Positions 34,674-45,670 of a stretch of DNA of 64,000 nucleotides are shown here, piece after piece (the first letter of the stretch is position 1; each line of letters opens with the position of its first letter). The stretch spans positions 942,001-1,006,000 of the forward strand of contig NZ_CP125377.1 of assembly GCF_034008315.1 (NCBI RefSeq). The letters are read 5' to 3'. The position numbers and the translations under genes were made by a program. The notes under the pieces were generated by a model that made no database searches, was not told the DNA's origin, and saw nothing but the letters and a program-made list of their open reading frames with translations. Source of the DNA: Pseudomonas sp. P8_241 (GTDB lineage Bacteria; Pseudomonadota; Gammaproteobacteria; Pseudomonadales; Pseudomonadaceae).

Positions 34674-35429
34674 ATGCGTCGCCCTATGGTAGCTGGTAAC
34701 TGGAAGATGCACGGTACCCGCGCCAGCGTCGCTGAGCTGATCAACGGCCTTCGTGAGTTGGCCTTGCCGAGCGGTGTTGATGTCGTGGTATTCCCACCTT
34801 TGCTGCATATCAATCAAGTGATTGATGGTCTGGAAGGGAAGTCGATTTCGGTCGGCGCGCAGAATTCTGCGGTGGAATCCGGGCAAGGTGCGTTGACCGG
34901 TGAAGTTGCGCCGAGTCAGTTGGTGGATGCAGGTTGTTCCCTGGTGCTTGTTGGGCATTCCGAGCGCCGCCAGATTATGGGCGAGCAGGACGCAATGCTG
35001 ATTCGCAAGTTCGCAGCGGCACAGGCAAGTGGCTTGATTCCGGTGTTGTGCATAGGGGAGACCCTGGAGCAGCGCGAAGCCGGTAAAACTCTTGAGGTTG
35101 TCTCGCGTCAGCTTGGCAGTATCATCGAGGAGCTGGGTGTCGGTGTATTTGCAAAGGCGGTAATTGCTTACGAGCCGGTCTGGGCCATTGGTACCGGGCT
35201 GACTGCTTCGCCGCAACAGGCGCAGGATGTGCATGCAGCCATCCGCGCTCAGTTGGCGGCAGAGAATTCTGAAGTCGCGCAAGGTGTGCGGCTTCTATAC
35301 GGCGGCAGCGTGAAGGCGGCCAATGCGGTCGAACTGTTCGGCATGCCGGATATCGATGGGGGTCTCATTGGTGGGGCTTCCCTGAATGCAGATGAGTTCG
35401 GTGCGATCTGTCGCGCCGCGGGAAACTGA
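34674..35429 (+). CDS. tpiA: Triosephosphate isomerase
   Basis: A 251-residue TIM. GNWKMHG with the catalytic Lys (about 11), GHSERR with the catalytic His (about 97) and [11 protein letters not shown] with the catalytic Glu (about 170) and the mobile loop are all present. It interconverts DHAP and glyceraldehyde-3-P. Together with the fru genes further right it feeds fructose carbon into central metabolism. secG begins 4 bases after its stop, so they are co-transcribed. Confidence 0.97.
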   Translation: MRRPMVAGNWKMHGTRASVAELINGLRELALPSGVDVVVFPPLLHINQVIDGLEGKSISVGAQNSAVESGQGALTGEVAPSQLVDAGCSLVLVGHSERRQIMGEQDAMLIRKFAAAQASGLIPVLCIGETLEQREAGKTLEVVSRQLGSIIEELGVGVFAKAVIAYEPVWAIGTGLTASPQQAQDVHAAIRAQLAAENSEVAQGVRLLYGGSVKAANAVELFGMPDIDGGLIGGASLNADEFGAICRAAGN

Positions 35430-35433
35430 AAAA

Positions 35434-35817
35434 ATGCTGGAAACAGTCGTAGTCGTTTTTCATCTGCTGGGTGCATTGGGCGTAGTTGCTCTGGTTTTGC
35501 TGCAGCAGGGTAAAGGTGCGGACGCTGGCGCGTCTTTCGGAGCAGGTGCTTCAAATACTGTGTTCGGAAGCCAAGGTTCCTCTACCTTTCTTAGTAAGTT
35601 TACTGCTATACTTGCCGCAGGTTTTTTCATAACCAGCTTAGGGTTAGGTTACTTTGCTAAAGAGAAGGCTCACCAGCTGACTCAAGTAGGTCTCCCAAAT
35701 CCAGCGGTACTGGAAGTTCCAAAGCAACAACCGGCTTCTGATGATGTCCCGGTGCTTCAAGAGCAAAAGTCGGCTACTCCAGCGACTGACGTACCTCCAG
35801 CTCAAGAGCAAAAGTAA
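35434..35817 (+). CDS. secG: Protein translocase subunit SecG
   Basis: A 127-residue SecG with two membrane segments (about residues 3-22 and 52-72) and the conserved loop [26 protein letters not shown] between them. The C-terminal 45 residues are rich in Pro, Gln and Ala, a non-conserved tail. SecG assists SecYE in export across the inner membrane. The ATG at 35434 is the conserved start. It is followed directly by tRNA-Leu, as in other gammaproteobacteria. Confidence 0.95.
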   Translation: MLETVVVVFHLLGALGVVALVLLQQGKGADAGASFGAGASNTVFGSQGSSTFLSKFTAILAAGFFITSLGLGYFAKEKAHQLTQVGLPNPAVLEVPKQQPASDDVPVLQEQKSATPATDVPPAQEQK

Positions 35818-35839
35818 GAAGAGCTTCAAATGTAGTTTT

Positions 35840-35925
35840 GCCGAGGTGGTGGAATTGGTAGACACGCAACCTTGAGGTGGTTGTGCCCATAGGGTGTAGG
35901 GGTTCGAGTCCCCTTCTCGGTACCA
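35840..35925 (+). tRNA. tRNA-Leu (anticodon GAG)
   Basis: An 86-nt cloverleaf with CCA encoded. Acceptor GCCGAGG/TCTCGGT, the anticodon loop TTGAGGT in a CAACC/GGTTG stem gives GAG, and there is a long variable arm typical of tRNA-Leu and the T-arm GGGTTCGAGTCCCC. It lies 22 bases after secG. Confidence 0.95.
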
Positions 35926-35937
35926 ATTAGTCAGGAG

Positions 35938-35960
35938 AGCCCGCTGTTGCGGGCTTTCTT
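35938..35960 (+). terminator. Hairpin after tRNA-Leu
   Basis: AGCCCGC-TGTT-GCGGGCT followed by TTCTT: an intrinsic terminator between the two tRNA genes. Confidence 0.75.
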
Positions 35961-36022
35961 GCAGGTGGAAGGTTACATTGACCCTGTAGGGGATCGGTCG
36001 TATACTTCCGCCCCAGCTTTGT

Positions 36023-36099
<77 letters not shown>

Positions 36100-36106
36100 G
36101 TTTAAG

Positions 36107-36129
36107 GAGCCCCTTTTAAGGGGCTTTTT
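36107..36129 (+). terminator. Terminator after tRNA-fMet
   Basis: AGCCCC-TTTTAA-GGGGCT followed by TTTTG, eight bases after the tRNA 3' end. A second hairpin with a T-run, ATGGGC-GTTTC-GCCCAT plus T7 (36175-36197), follows before rimP, so transcription into rimP may be attenuated or restart. Confidence 0.85.
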
Positions 36130-36237
36130 GTTAGCTGGACACTTTCAACGCCGCTGTTCGACGGCGTTTCAAGGATGGGCGTTTCGCCCATTTTTTTATT
36201 TTGCATAGCATGCACATACATGCACTAGGGGGTTCAG

Positions 36238-36696
36238 GTGTCGAGCAAGCTAGAAGAGTTGCAGGCCTTGCTGGCCCCGGTGGTCGTGGCCCTAGGCTAT
36301 GAATGCTGGGGTATCGAGTTTTCGGCTCAGGGTCGTCACTCGATGTTGCGCGTTTATATCGATAAAGAAGGCGGTGTGCTGGTGGACGATTGCGCCATTG
36401 TCAGCCGTCAGATCAGCGGTGTGCTGGATGTGGAAGATCCAATCTCCGTTGAGTACACCCTTGAAGTTTCCTCGCCTGGCATGGAACGCCCTCTGTTCAC
36501 TATTGAGCAGTTTGCAAAATTTGCCGGTGAACAAGTGAAGATCAAGCTGCGCTCGCCTTTTGAAGGACGACGCAACTTTCAGGGCCTTCTGCGCGGCGTA
36601 GAAGAGCAGGATGTTGTGGTGCAGGTGGAAGACCATGAGTTCCTGTTGCCGATCGATATGATCGACAAGGCCAACATTATTCCCAGTTTTGACTGA
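36238..36696 (+). CDS. rimP: Ribosome maturation factor RimP
   Basis: A 152-residue RimP: N-terminal alpha/beta domain with GYECWGIEF and [11 protein letters not shown], then [11 protein letters not shown] and [14 protein letters not shown], and a C-terminal SH3-like barrel. It is needed for 30S subunit assembly. It starts with GTG at 36238 preceded by AGGGGGTTC. First protein gene of the rimP-nusA-infB unit. Confidence 0.95.
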   Translation: MSSKLEELQALLAPVVVALGYECWGIEFSAQGRHSMLRVYIDKEGGVLVDDCAIVSRQISGVLDVEDPISVEYTLEVSSPGMERPLFTIEQFAKFAGEQVKIKLRSPFEGRRNFQGLLRGVEEQDVVVQVEDHEFLLPIDMIDKANIIPSFD

Positions 36697-36755
36697 GGCG
36701 TGCCAGATACTGCGGATCCCGCGGATCCAATGGCTTGCGAAAGGCGAGGCGTACG

Positions 36756-38237
36756 ATGAGCAAAGAAGTACTGCTGGTTGTTGAGTCGGTATCCAACGAA
36801 AAGGGTGTACCGGCAAACGTGATTTTTGAAGCGCTGGAGCTGGCTCTGGCCACTGCGACCAAAAAACGTTTTGAGGACGAAGTCGATCTGCGTGTGGAAA
36901 TCAATCGCCACACCGGTGCTTATGAGACTTTTCGTCGCTGGACAGTCGTCGAAGAAGACGACCTGGACGATCCGGCCATCGAAACCTGGCCGAGCAAGGT
37001 TGCTGAAACGCACCCTGGCGCCAAGGTGGGTGATGTAGTCGAAGAGAAAATCGAGTCTATTGAATTCGGTCGCATCGCTGCGCAGACTGCAAAGCAAGTC
37101 ATTGTGCAGAAAGTTCGCGAAGCCGAGCGCGCTCAGGTTGTTGATGCTTACCGCGAGCGCCTGGGTGAAATCATCTCCGGCACCGTGAAAAAAGTCACCC
37201 GCGACAACGTGATCGTTGATCTGGGCAACAACGCTGAAGCGTTGCTGGCCCGTGAAGACATCATTTCTCGCGAAACTTTCCGGGTTGGCGTGCGTCTGCG
37301 TGCGCTGCTCAAGGAAATCCGCACCGAGAACCGCGGCCCGCAGTTGATCCTGTCGCGCACCGCGCCGGAAATGCTGATCGAGTTGTTCCGCATCGAAGTG
37401 CCGGAAATTGCTGAAGGCCTGATCGAAGTAATGGCCGCCTCCCGTGATCCGGGTTCGCGTGCCAAGATCGCCGTTCGTTCCAAGGACAAACGCATCGACC
37501 CGCAAGGCGCTTGCATCGGTATGCGCGGTTCGCGCGTCCAGGCAGTGTCGGGCGAGTTGGGCGGTGAGCGTGTTGACATCGTTCTGTGGGACGACAACCC
37601 GGCTCAGTTCGTAATCAACGCCATGTCCCCGGCCGAGGTTGCGGCAATTATCGTTGACGAAGATGCCCATGCAATGGACATCGCCGTTGGCGCAGACAAT
37701 CTGGCTCAGGCCATCGGTCGCGGTGGTCAGAACGTGCGTCTGGCCAGCCAGTTGACTGGCTGGACCCTGAACGTGATGACCGAATCGGACATCCAGGCTA
37801 AACAGCAGGCGGAAACCGGCGACATCCTGCGCAACTTCATCGACGAGCTGGAAGTCGACGAAGATCTGGCACAGGTGCTGGTGGACGAAGGCTTTACCAG
37901 CCTGGAAGAGATTGCCTACGTACCGTTGGAAGAAATGCTCAACATCGACGGCTTTGACGAAGACACCGTCAACGAGCTTCGCGCTCGGGCCAAGGATCGC
38001 TTGTTGACTAAAGCCATCGCTACTGAGGAAAAGCTGGCAGACGCCCATCCGGCCGAAGACCTGCTCTCGCTTGAGGGTATGGACAAGGATTTGGCGATGG
38101 AACTGGCGGTGCGCGGCGTAATTACCCGCGAAGACCTGGCCGAGCAGTCTATTGACGACCTGCTCGACATCGACGGCATTGACGATGATCGTGCCGGCAA
38201 GTTGATCATGGCCGCCCGAGCCCACTGGTTCGAGTAA
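36756..38237 (+). CDS. nusA: Transcription termination/antitermination factor NusA
   Basis: A 493-residue NusA: N-terminal RNA-polymerase-binding domain (1-125), S1 domain (about 135-200), two KH domains (about 230-345, [25 protein letters not shown] and the [12 protein letters not shown] loop) and two acidic C-terminal repeats (about 365-493, each built around a helix-hairpin-helix such as [16 protein letters not shown]). It modulates pausing, termination and antitermination. The start MSKEVLLV at 36756 is conserved; an upstream frame extension is not. Confidence 0.97.
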   Translation: MSKEVLLVVESVSNEKGVPANVIFEALELALATATKKRFEDEVDLRVEINRHTGAYETFRRWTVVEEDDLDDPAIETWPSKVAETHPGAKVGDVVEEKIESIEFGRIAAQTAKQVIVQKVREAERAQVVDAYRERLGEIISGTVKKVTRDNVIVDLGNNAEALLAREDIISRETFRVGVRLRALLKEIRTENRGPQLILSRTAPEMLIELFRIEVPEIAEGLIEVMAASRDPGSRAKIAVRSKDKRIDPQGACIGMRGSRVQAVSGELGGERVDIVLWDDNPAQFVINAMSPAEVAAIIVDEDAHAMDIAVGADNLAQAIGRGGQNVRLASQLTGWTLNVMTESDIQAKQQAETGDILRNFIDELEVDEDLAQVLVDEGFTSLEEIAYVPLEEMLNIDGFDEDTVNELRARAKDRLLTKAIATEEKLADAHPAEDLLSLEGMDKDLAMELAVRGVITREDLAEQSIDDLLDIDGIDDDRAGKLIMAARAHWFE

Positions 38238-38264
38238 TTAGGCGCGGCCTGAGGAGAGAAGTGC

Positions 38265-40790
38265 ATGACGCAAGTCACGGTGAAACAACTGGCCGATGAG
38301 GTCAAAACACCGGTAGAGCGCCTGTTGCAGCAGATGCGTGAGGCAGGTCTGCCGCACACCGCCGCCGAAGAAAATGTGACTGACAGTGAGAAGCAATCGT
38401 TGCTGACTCACTTGAAAAGCAGCCACAAGGCGAAAGTGGAAGAACCACGCAAGATTACGCTGCAGCGTAAAACCACCAGCACCCTGCGTGTTGCTGGAAG
38501 CAAGAGCATCAGCGTTGAAGTACGCAAGAAGAAAGTCTTCGTACAGCGCAGCCCGGAAGAAATCGAAGCCGAGCGCAAGCGTGAACTGGACGAACGTCGC
38601 GCAGTAGAAAATGCTGCACGTCAGAAGGCTGAAGAAGAAGCCAAGCGTCGCGCCGAAGAAGAAGCGCGTCGCCAGCCTGCTGCTGCGTCTACCGCTCAAG
38701 CCGAACCTGTTGCAGCGCCAGCTGCGGTCGCCGAACCCGTGCGTGAAAGCGCTCCGGTTGTGGCAGCCGCTCCGGCACCTGCGGCCGATACCCGCAAGCG
38801 TGACGAACAGCGTCGTCCAGACAAGCCACGTGCTGACGACAACAGTCGTCGCGGTAGCGGCGATGGCGAGCGCAAAAACGCTCCGCATCGTGCTTCGGTC
38901 AAGGAAAAGGCCCCGGCTCCACGCGTTGCCCCACGTACTACCGACGAAGAAAGCGATGGCTTCCGTCGTGGTGGTCGCGGCAAGGCCAAGCTGAAGAAGC
39001 GCAACGCCCACGGTTTCCAGAGCCCAACCGGCCCTGTCGTGCGCGAAGTGAAGATCGGCGAGACCATCACTGTGGGCGACCTCGCTCAGCAGATGTCGGT
39101 CAAGGCTGCTGAAATCATCAAGTTCATGTTCAAACTGGGTACTCCAGCGACCATCAACCAGGTACTGGATCAGGAAACTGCCCAGCTTGTGGCTGAGGAA
39201 CTGGGCCACAAAGTGACCCTGGTCAGCGACACCGCCCTGGAAGATTCCCTGGCTGAGTCCCTGAAGTTTGAAGGCGAGGCCGTTTCCCGTGCGCCAGTCG
39301 TGACCGTAATGGGCCACGTTGACCATGGTAAGACTTCCCTGCTCGACTACATCCGTCGTGCCAAGGTTGCTGCTGGCGAAGCCGGTGGCATCACCCAGCA
39401 CATCGGTGCATACCACGTTGAAACCGACCGTGGCATGGTGACGTTCCTCGACACCCCGGGTCACGCCGCGTTTACCGCAATGCGTGCCCGTGGTGCCAAG
39501 GCGACCGACATCGTGATCCTGGTGGTTGCAGCGGACGACGGCGTGATGCCGCAGACCATTGAAGCTGTCCAGCACGCCGTAGCGGCTGGTGTTCCACTGG
39601 TTGTTGCAGTGAACAAGATCGACAAGCCGGGCGCCGATCTCGATCGCATCCGTAGCGAACTGTCGGTTCACGGCGTGACATCGGAAGAATGGGGTGGTGA
39701 CACGCCGTTCGTACCGGTTTCGGCGAAGATGGGTACTGGCGTCGACGAACTGCTCGAAGCTGTATTGCTGCAAGCCGAAGTACTGGAACTGACTGCAACT
39801 CCATCGGCTCCTGGCCGTGGTGTCGTGGTTGAATCCCGTCTGGACAAGGGCCGTGGCCCGGTGGCTACCGTTCTGGTTCAAGACGGTACCCTGCGCCAGG
39901 GTGACATGGTCCTGGTCGGTTCGAACTATGGCCGTGTACGTGCCATGCTCGACGAGAACGGCAAGCCAATCAAGGAAGCCGGTCCGGCCATCCCTGTCGA
40001 GATTCTCGGCCTGGACGGTACTCCGGATGCTGGCGACGAGATGAGCGTGGTTGCCGACGAGAAGAAAGCCCGTGAAGTGGCTCTGTTCCGTCAAGGCAAG
40101 TTCCGCGAAGTCAAGCTGGCCCGTGCTCACGCAGGCAAGCTGGAAAACATCTTCGAAAACATGGGTCAGGAAGAGAAGAAGACGCTCAACATCGTCCTCA
40201 AATCCGACGTCCGTGGTTCGTTGGAAGCGTTGAACGGTGCCTTGAACGGCCTGGGTAACGACGAAGTGCAAGTGCGTGTGGTCGGTGGCGGTGTCGGTGG
40301 TATCACCGAATCCGACGCCAACCTGGCACTGGCCTCCAACGCTGTACTGTTCGGCTTCAACGTGCGTGCCGATGCCGGTGCGCGCAAGATCGTCGAGCAG
40401 GAAGGTCTGGATATGCGTTACTACAACGTGATCTACGACATCATCGAAGACGTCAAGAAAGCCCTGACCGGTATGCTCGGCAGCGATGTTCGCGAGAACA
40501 TCCTGGGTATCGCCGAAGTGCGTGACGTGTTCCGTTCGCCGAAGTTTGGCGCGATCGCCGGTTGCATGGTTATCGAAGGTGTTGTGCACCGTAACCGTCC
40601 AATCCGTGTACTGCGTGAAGACATCGTTATCTTCGAAGGCGAGCTGGAATCCCTGCGCCGCTTCAAGGATGACGCTTCCGAAGTACGTGCCGGCATGGAA
40701 TGCGGTATCGGCGTGAAGAGCTACAACGACGTCAAAGTCGGTGACAAGATCGAAGTCTTCGAGAAGGTGCAGGTTGCTCGCAGCCTCTAA
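38265..40790 (+). CDS. infB: Translation initiation factor IF-2
   Basis: An 841-residue IF-2. The N-terminal IF2_N domain ([23 protein letters not shown]) is followed by a long charged, Lys/Glu/Ala/Arg-rich linker (about 50-250), a second IF2_N-like domain, and the GTPase core with G1 GHVDHGKT (about 349), G3 DTPGHAAF and G4 NKID, then domains II-IV that bind fMet-tRNA. It places initiator tRNA on the 30S subunit, and the gene for that tRNA opens this cluster. It starts 27 bases after nusA. Confidence 0.97.
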   Translation: MTQVTVKQLADEVKTPVERLLQQMREAGLPHTAAEENVTDSEKQSLLTHLKSSHKAKVEEPRKITLQRKTTSTLRVAGSKSISVEVRKKKVFVQRSPEEIEAERKRELDERRAVENAARQKAEEEAKRRAEEEARRQPAAASTAQAEPVAAPAAVAEPVRESAPVVAAAPAPAADTRKRDEQRRPDKPRADDNSRRGSGDGERKNAPHRASVKEKAPAPRVAPRTTDEESDGFRRGGRGKAKLKKRNAHGFQSPTGPVVREVKIGETITVGDLAQQMSVKAAEIIKFMFKLGTPATINQVLDQETAQLVAEELGHKVTLVSDTALEDSLAESLKFEGEAVSRAPVVTVMGHVDHGKTSLLDYIRRAKVAAGEAGGITQHIGAYHVETDRGMVTFLDTPGHAAFTAMRARGAKATDIVILVVAADDGVMPQTIEAVQHAVAAGVPLVVAVNKIDKPGADLDRIRSELSVHGVTSEEWGGDTPFVPVSAKMGTGVDELLEAVLLQAEVLELTATPSAPGRGVVVESRLDKGRGPVATVLVQDGTLRQGDMVLVGSNYGRVRAMLDENGKPIKEAGPAIPVEILGLDGTPDAGDEMSVVADEKKAREVALFRQGKFREVKLARAHAGKLENIFENMGQEEKKTLNIVLKSDVRGSLEALNGALNGLGNDEVQVRVVGGGVGGITESDANLALASNAVLFGFNVRADAGARKIVEQEGLDMRYYNVIYDIIEDVKKALTGMLGSDVRENILGIAEVRDVFRSPKFGAIAGCMVIEGVVHRNRPIRVLREDIVIFEGELESLRRFKDDASEVRAGMECGIGVKSYNDVKVGDKIEVFEKVQVARSL

Positions 40791-40860
40791 CTCGCGCACT
40801 TCAAGAGCCGTGATGGGCTGCCGCATGCAAATGCGCAGTTCGTCACCCGGACTCTAAACG

Positions 40861-40896
40861 CAACGCCCGGTCTGGCTTCTGTCAGGCCGGGCGTTT
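40861..40896 (+). terminator. Hairpin between infB and rbfA
   Basis: AACGCCCGG (40862-40870) pairs with CCGGGCGTT (40887-40895), but the T-run after it is short. It may give partial termination within the operon. Confidence 0.5.
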
Positions 40897-40949
40897 GCCG
40901 CTTTCAGACCACACGGGTTTCACCGTGGGGCAGTAACAGGTAACAAGAC

Positions 40950-41351
40950 ATGGCAAAAGAATATAGCCGTACCCAACGTATCGGCGATCAGATGCAGCGC
41001 GAGCTGGCACAACTGATCCGTCGTGAAGTCAAAGACCCGCGCGTCGGCCTGGTCACCATTACCGCTGTTGAAGTCAGCCGTGACGTCGGTCACGCCAAGA
41101 TTTTCATCACCGTGATGGGGCAGGACAGCGCCGAAGAGATCGCTCAAAGCATCAAGGTGCTCAACTCCGCCGCCGGTTTCCTGCGCATGCAGTTGGCCCG
41201 TGAGATGAAGCTGCGAAGCGTTCCACAGTTGCACTTCCACTACGACGAAAGCGTCGTGCGTGGTGCGCATCTGTCGGCGTTGATCGAGCGCGCAGTGGCT
41301 GAAGACAACCAGAACCTGGTTGCCGCAGAACCCGAAGACACCAAGGAGTAA
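40950..41351 (+). CDS. rbfA: Ribosome-binding factor A
   Basis: A 133-residue RbfA with a KH-like fold: [31 protein letters not shown] at the N-terminus and the [12 protein letters not shown] segment near residue 90. It assists 16S rRNA 5'-end maturation and cold adaptation of the 30S subunit. truB begins 3 bases after its stop codon, so they are coupled. Confidence 0.96.
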   Translation: MAKEYSRTQRIGDQMQRELAQLIRREVKDPRVGLVTITAVEVSRDVGHAKIFITVMGQDSAEEIAQSIKVLNSAAGFLRMQLAREMKLRSVPQLHFHYDESVVRGAHLSALIERAVAEDNQNLVAAEPEDTKE

Positions 41352-41354
41352 TCG

Positions 41355-42272
41355 GTGGCTCAGGTCAAACGTATCCGTCGTAACGTCAGCGGCATCATCC
41401 TGCTCGACAAGCCGCTGGGGTTTACCTCCAACGCGGCCTTGCAGAAGGTTCGCTGGCTGCTCAATGCCGAGAAGGCCGGGCACACCGGCAGTCTCGACCC
41501 CTTGGCCACCGGCGTGCTGCCATTGTGCTTCGGCGAGGCCACCAAGTTCTCGCAGTACCTGCTTGATTCCGACAAGGGGTACGAAACCCTGGCGCAACTG
41601 GGCAAGACCACGACCACGGCGGATGCCGAGGGCGAAGTTTTGCAGGAGCGCCCGGTGACCGTTGGTCGCACCGATATCGAAGCTGTATTGCCGAAATTTC
41701 GTGGGCAAATCAGTCAGATACCGCCGATGTACTCGGCGCTCAAGCGTGACGGTCAGCCGCTGTACAAGCTGGCTCGTGCAGGCGAAGTAGTGGAGCGCGA
41801 ACCGCGTTCTGTTACTATTACGCGCTTGGAATTGCTGGCCTTCGAAGGTGATACTGCGCGGCTGTCGGTGGATTGCACTAAAGGCACCTATATCCGCACC
41901 CTGGTGGAGGATATCGGTGAGCAACTCGGTTGTGGCGCTTACGTTGCAGAACTGCGACGTACCCAGGCCGGGCCATTCACCCTGGCGCAGACGGTCACTC
42001 TCGAAGAGCTGGAAGCGGTACATGCCGAAGGCGGTAATGAAGCGGTCGATCGCTTCCTGATGCCATCGGACAGCGGCCTGCTGGATTGGCCGCTGCTGCA
42101 GTTCTCGGAAGCGAGCGCGTTCTACTGGCTAAACGGCCAGCCAGTACGTGCCCCGGATGCTCCGAAGTTCGGCATGGTACGGGTACAGGATCACAATGGT
42201 CGCTTCATCGGTATCGGTGAAGTGAGCGAAGACGGGCGCATCGCGCCACGTCGACTGATTCGGTCAGAATGA
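41355..42272 (+). CDS. truB: tRNA pseudouridine(55) synthase TruB
   Basis: A 305-residue TruB. The active-site motif [15 protein letters not shown] carries the catalytic Asp (about residue 48), [11 protein letters not shown] sits near the N-terminus, the KGTYIRTL segment is present, and a PUA-like RNA-binding domain forms the C-terminus. It makes pseudouridine 55 in the T-loop of tRNAs. It starts with GTG at 41355 right after rbfA. A hairpin CCAGCCCG/CGGGCTGG (42279-42302) follows. Confidence 0.96.
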   Translation: MAQVKRIRRNVSGIILLDKPLGFTSNAALQKVRWLLNAEKAGHTGSLDPLATGVLPLCFGEATKFSQYLLDSDKGYETLAQLGKTTTTADAEGEVLQERPVTVGRTDIEAVLPKFRGQISQIPPMYSALKRDGQPLYKLARAGEVVEREPRSVTITRLELLAFEGDTARLSVDCTKGTYIRTLVEDIGEQLGCGAYVAELRRTQAGPFTLAQTVTLEELEAVHAEGGNEAVDRFLMPSDSGLLDWPLLQFSEASAFYWLNGQPVRAPDAPKFGMVRVQDHNGRFIGIGEVSEDGRIAPRRLIRSE

Positions 42273-42278
42273 CCGGAA

Positions 42279-42395
42279 CCAGCCCGTGTAACAGCGGGCT
42301 GGCGAGGGTGGCTGTTAACAGGCACGGTCACTACTCATTTTTAGATACAGGGATTTGTCCCTGGCCTGTTGAAACTGTTTTTCTGAAACAGTTTC
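42279..42395 (+). promoter_or_regulatory. Structured rpsO leader with three hairpins
   Basis: Three stems can be read in series: CCAGCCCG/CGGGCTGG (42279-42302), CAGGGA/TCCCTG (42348-42363) and GAAACTGTTT/AAACAGTTTC (42371-42395), the last ending 19 bases before the rpsO start. S15 represses its own message through leader structure in several bacteria, so an S15-binding site is plausible here. That role is inferred. Confidence 0.5.
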
Positions 42396-42414
42396 CTGAT
42401 AAAAGGATTGCCTC

Positions 42415-42684
42415 ATGGCTCTCGACGTTCAAGAAAAAGCTCAAATCGTAGCTGACTACCAGCAAGCTGTTGGTGACACTGGTTCGCCAGAAGTGCAAGT
42501 TGCACTGCTGACCGCCAACATCAACAAACTGCAAGGTCACTTCAAGGCCAACGGTAAAGATCACCACTCCCGTCGTGGTCTGATCCGCATGGTAAACCAG
42601 CGTCGTAAGCTGCTGGACTACCTGAAAGGCAAGGACGTGAGCCGTTACAGCGCTCTGATCGCTCGCCTGGGTCTGCGTCGCTAA
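42415..42684 (+). CDS. rpsO: 30S ribosomal protein S15
   Basis: An 89-residue S15, four-helix protein, with [14 protein letters not shown], the [22 protein letters not shown] rRNA-binding stretch and the LIARLGLRR end. It binds helices 20-22 of 16S rRNA in the central domain of the 30S subunit. It lies between truB and pnp, the normal position. Confidence 0.98.
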   Translation: MALDVQEKAQIVADYQQAVGDTGSPEVQVALLTANINKLQGHFKANGKDHHSRRGLIRMVNQRRKLLDYLKGKDVSRYSALIARLGLRR

Positions 42685-42890
42685 TAAGCGATTGCGCTAG
42701 AGGTTGGTTGTCTGTCGTGCTCCAGTGGGTTTCCCGCTGGCGCATGGCAGGCTCCCAGCCTCAAGTTTTATCTGGATACCTGCTTTACCTGAGTGACACC
42801 TGGACAATCCAGTCGGGCCGATTCCCGGCGTTGCCCAAGAATTTCGCAAGAAACCAGTTCCCCCAAGAGCCACAAAGAAGGTAGGACACC
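42685..42890. other. rpsO-pnp intergenic region
   Basis: A 206-base spacer with a stem CCAGTGGG-TTT-CCCGCTGG (42722-42740) and no strong T-run. In E. coli this spacer holds an RNase III site by which PNPase limits its own message; the stem here is a candidate equivalent, unproven. Confidence 0.4.
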
Positions 42891-44996
42891 GTGAACCCGG
42901 TAATCAAAAAATTCCAGTTCGGTCAGTCGACCGTTACCCTCGAGACTGGCCGTATCGCCCGTCAGGCCTCCGGCGCAGTATTGGTCACCGTTGACGACGA
43001 CGTCAGCGTGTTGGTGACTGTAGTCGGTGCAAAACAAGCGGATCCAGGCAAGGGCTTCTTCCCTCTGTCTGTTCACTACCAGGAAAAGACTTACGCTGCC
43101 GGTAAGATCCCTGGCGGTTTCTTCAAGCGTGAAGGCCGTCCTTCCGAAAAAGAAACCCTGACTTCCCGACTGATCGACCGTCCGATCCGTCCGCTGTTCC
43201 CGGAAGGCTTCATGAACGAAGTGCAGGTAGTCTGCACCGTCGTTTCGACCAGCAAAAAGACCGATCCGGACATCGCTGCGATGATCGGTACCTCGGCTGC
43301 CCTGGCCATCTCCGGCATTCCTTTCGATGGCCCGATCGGCGCTGCCCGCGTTGCGTTCCACGAAAGCACCGGTTACCTGCTGAACCCGACTTACGAGCAA
43401 CAAGCAGCTTCGAGCCTGGACATGGTCGTTGCCGGTACTTCGGACGCTGTGCTGATGGTTGAATCGGAAGCCAAAGAGCTGACCGAAGACCAGATGCTGG
43501 GCGCGGTACTGTTTGCTCACGACGAGTTCCAGGTTGTGATCAACGCTGTTAAAGAACTGGCCGCCGAAGCTGCCAAGCCAACCTGGACCTGGGCTCCTGC
43601 GCCAGAAGCCACCGAGCTGCTGGGCGCTATCCGTGCCGAATTCGGCGAAGCGATCTCCCAGGCCTACACCATCACTGTCAAGGCCGACCGTTATGCTCGC
43701 CTGGGCGAGTTGAAGGACCAGGTCGTTGCCAAGTTGTCCGGTGAAGAAGGCCAGCCTTCTTCCAGCGAAGTCAAAGCGGCTTTCGGCGAAATCGAATACC
43801 GCACCGTTCGCGAAAACATCGTAAACGGCAAGCCACGTATCGACGGTCGCGACACCAAGACTGTCCGTCCGTTGAACATCGAAGTCGGCGTTCTGCCGAA
43901 GACCCACGGTTCGGCTCTGTTCACCCGTGGCGAAACCCAGGCGCTGGTCGTTGCAACACTGGGCACCGCCCGTGACGCACAACTGCTGGACACCCTGGAA
44001 GGCGAGAAAAAAGACCCGTTCATGCTGCACTACAACTTCCCTCCGTTCTCGGTAGGCGAGTGTGGTCGCATGGGTGGTGCTGGTCGTCGTGAAATCGGTC
44101 ACGGCCGTCTGGCCCGTCGTTCGGTTTCGGCCATGCTGCCTGCCGCCGACGTGTTCCCGTACACCATCCGCGTTGTTTCGGAAATCACCGAATCCAACGG
44201 TTCGAGCTCGATGGCTTCCGTTTGCGGCGCTTCCCTGGCCCTGATGGACGCTGGTGTGCCGATGAAGGCGCCGGTTGCCGGTATCGCCATGGGTCTGGTT
44301 AAAGAAGGCGAGAAATTCGCTGTCCTGACCGACATCCTGGGTGACGAAGATCACCTGGGCGACATGGACTTCAAGGTAGCCGGTACCGCCAAAGGTGTTA
44401 CCGCGCTGCAGATGGACATCAAGATCAAGGGCATCACCGAAGAAATCATGGAGATCGCTCTGGGCCAAGCCCTGGAAGCGCGCCTGAACATCCTCGGTCA
44501 GATGAACCAGATTATTGGCCAGTCGCGTACCGAACTGTCGGCCAACGCACCGACCATGATCGCGATGAAGATCGATACCGACAAAATTCGTGATGTCATC
44601 GGTAAAGGCGGCGCGACCATTCGTGCGATCTGTGAAGAAACCAAGGCTTCGATCGACATCGAAGACGACGGTTCGATCAAGATCTTCGGCGAAACCAAGG
44701 AAGCGGCAGAAGCTGCTCGTCAGCGCGTTCTGGGCATTACCGCCGAGGCCGAGATCGGCAAGATCTACGTCGGTAAGGTTGAGCGCATCGTCGATTTCGG
44801 CGCATTCGTCAACATCCTGCCGGGCAAGGACGGTCTGGTTCACATCTCCATGCTGAGCGACGCTCGCGTTGAGAAAGTGACCGACATCCTTAAAGAAGGC
44901 CAGGAAGTGGAAGTGCTGGTACTGGACGTGGACAACCGCGGCCGTATCAAACTGTCCATCAAAGACGTGGCAGCAGCCAAGGCTTCGGGCGTTTAA
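42891..44996 (+). CDS. pnp: Polyribonucleotide nucleotidyltransferase (PNPase)
   Basis: A 701-residue PNPase: two RNase PH domains (about 1-215 and 310-545) joined by a helical domain, then a KH domain (about 555-615, [21 protein letters not shown]) and an S1 domain (about 622-692, [20 protein letters not shown]). It is a phosphorolytic 3'-5' exonuclease and a degradosome partner. It starts with GTG, preceded by GAAGGTAGG. A strong terminator ends the cluster. Confidence 0.98.
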   Translation: MNPVIKKFQFGQSTVTLETGRIARQASGAVLVTVDDDVSVLVTVVGAKQADPGKGFFPLSVHYQEKTYAAGKIPGGFFKREGRPSEKETLTSRLIDRPIRPLFPEGFMNEVQVVCTVVSTSKKTDPDIAAMIGTSAALAISGIPFDGPIGAARVAFHESTGYLLNPTYEQQAASSLDMVVAGTSDAVLMVESEAKELTEDQMLGAVLFAHDEFQVVINAVKELAAEAAKPTWTWAPAPEATELLGAIRAEFGEAISQAYTITVKADRYARLGELKDQVVAKLSGEEGQPSSSEVKAAFGEIEYRTVRENIVNGKPRIDGRDTKTVRPLNIEVGVLPKTHGSALFTRGETQALVVATLGTARDAQLLDTLEGEKKDPFMLHYNFPPFSVGECGRMGGAGRREIGHGRLARRSVSAMLPAADVFPYTIRVVSEITESNGSSSMASVCGASLALMDAGVPMKAPVAGIAMGLVKEGEKFAVLTDILGDEDHLGDMDFKVAGTAKGVTALQMDIKIKGITEEIMEIALGQALEARLNILGQMNQIIGQSRTELSANAPTMIAMKIDTDKIRDVIGKGGATIRAICEETKASIDIEDDGSIKIFGETKEAAEAARQRVLGITAEAEIGKIYVGKVERIVDFGAFVNILPGKDGLVHISMLSDARVEKVTDILKEGQEVEVLVLDVDNRGRIKLSIKDVAAAKASGV

Positions 44997-45033
44997 TCGA
45001 CCCCCCAGCCTGACCGCTTCAACGTTGTAGAAA

Positions 45034-45067
45034 ATGCCCCGCAGTGAAAGCTGCGGGGCATTTTTTT
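45034..45067 (+). terminator. Terminator after pnp
   Basis: ATGCCCCGCAG-TGAAAG-CTGCGGGGCAT, an 11-bp perfect stem with seven following T. Confidence 0.95.
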
Positions 45068-45145
45068 ATGTGTGCGGGAAGATCTTTTGCTTTTGTGGTG
45101 TAGTCAGTTGCCTGGTCCCATAGTCGGTGCTAGGTTTAGCCCACC

Positions 45146-45221
45146 GCCCGTGTAGCTCAGCCGGTAGAGCAGCGCACTCGTAACGCGAAGGTCGCAGGTT
45201 CGATTCCTGTCTCGGGCACCA
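45146..45221 (+). tRNA. tRNA-Thr (anticodon CGT)
   Basis: A 76-nt tRNA with CCA. The anticodon loop CTCGTAA gives CGT, and the T-arm GCAGGTTCGATTCCTGT and D-arm GCTCAGCCGGTAGAGC are normal. The acceptor stem GCCCGTG/CTCGGGC has one T-T mismatch at position 6-67, and the base of the anticodon stem has an A-C opposition. Confidence 0.93.
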
Positions 45222-45353
45222 GCAACAATTGTTTTCAGATGATCCCCGAATGGTTCTGAAGGCCAGAAAACCGCGCTTTATAAGGTTTTTTGCGTCAGAG
45301 AGATCCTTGATGATCCAGATCCATCTTCCATTCCCCAGATCAGCGAGAACGCC

Positions 45354-45659
45354 ATGACTGTTAAAGAATTGACCCAAGAAGCCCGTCACGAAGAAGCGCT
45401 GAAGAAGTACTTGCTGGAGTCGCCGCAGCTGGCCGAAGAGATCAAGGACTTGCCTGCCGACGATCAGAAAGATCAGATCCAGTGGGCGTTCGAGGATGAA
45501 GCCGACGCTCAAGGCTTGCAGCCGTGGGAGCTGACACTCAAGTACACCTCAACCCCTGAAGAGTTCGAGGCCAAACGACTTGAACTGCACAAGGAAGCAG
45601 CCGAAGTCTTGGGCGTCGAGTGGGAGGAGTACTGCGAGATGAACAATCTGGTGGTTTGA
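45354..45659 (+). CDS. Small acidic protein, possibly DUF6388
   Basis: A 101-residue, strongly acidic, helical protein without signal peptide or membrane segment. Motifs such as KKYLLESPQLAEEIKDLP and WAFEDEADAQGLQPWELTLKYTS repeat a leucine/acid pattern, with WEEYCEMNNLVV at the end. Small Pseudomonas proteins of this kind have been placed in DUF6388; I believe this one belongs there but cannot confirm it. Function is unknown. It stands alone between tRNA-Thr and nadC with start ATG at 45354. Confidence 0.75.
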   Translation: MTVKELTQEARHEEALKKYLLESPQLAEEIKDLPADDQKDQIQWAFEDEADAQGLQPWELTLKYTSTPEEFEAKRLELHKEAAEVLGVEWEEYCEMNNLVV

Positions 45660-45670
45660 CAGCAGCATCG

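Noticed and set aside
38238..40826. Long open frame antisense to infB (and similar ones opposite dnaK, pnp, nusA and ftsH)
   Set aside because: Same GC-bias artefact; no family features and full overlap with certain genes.
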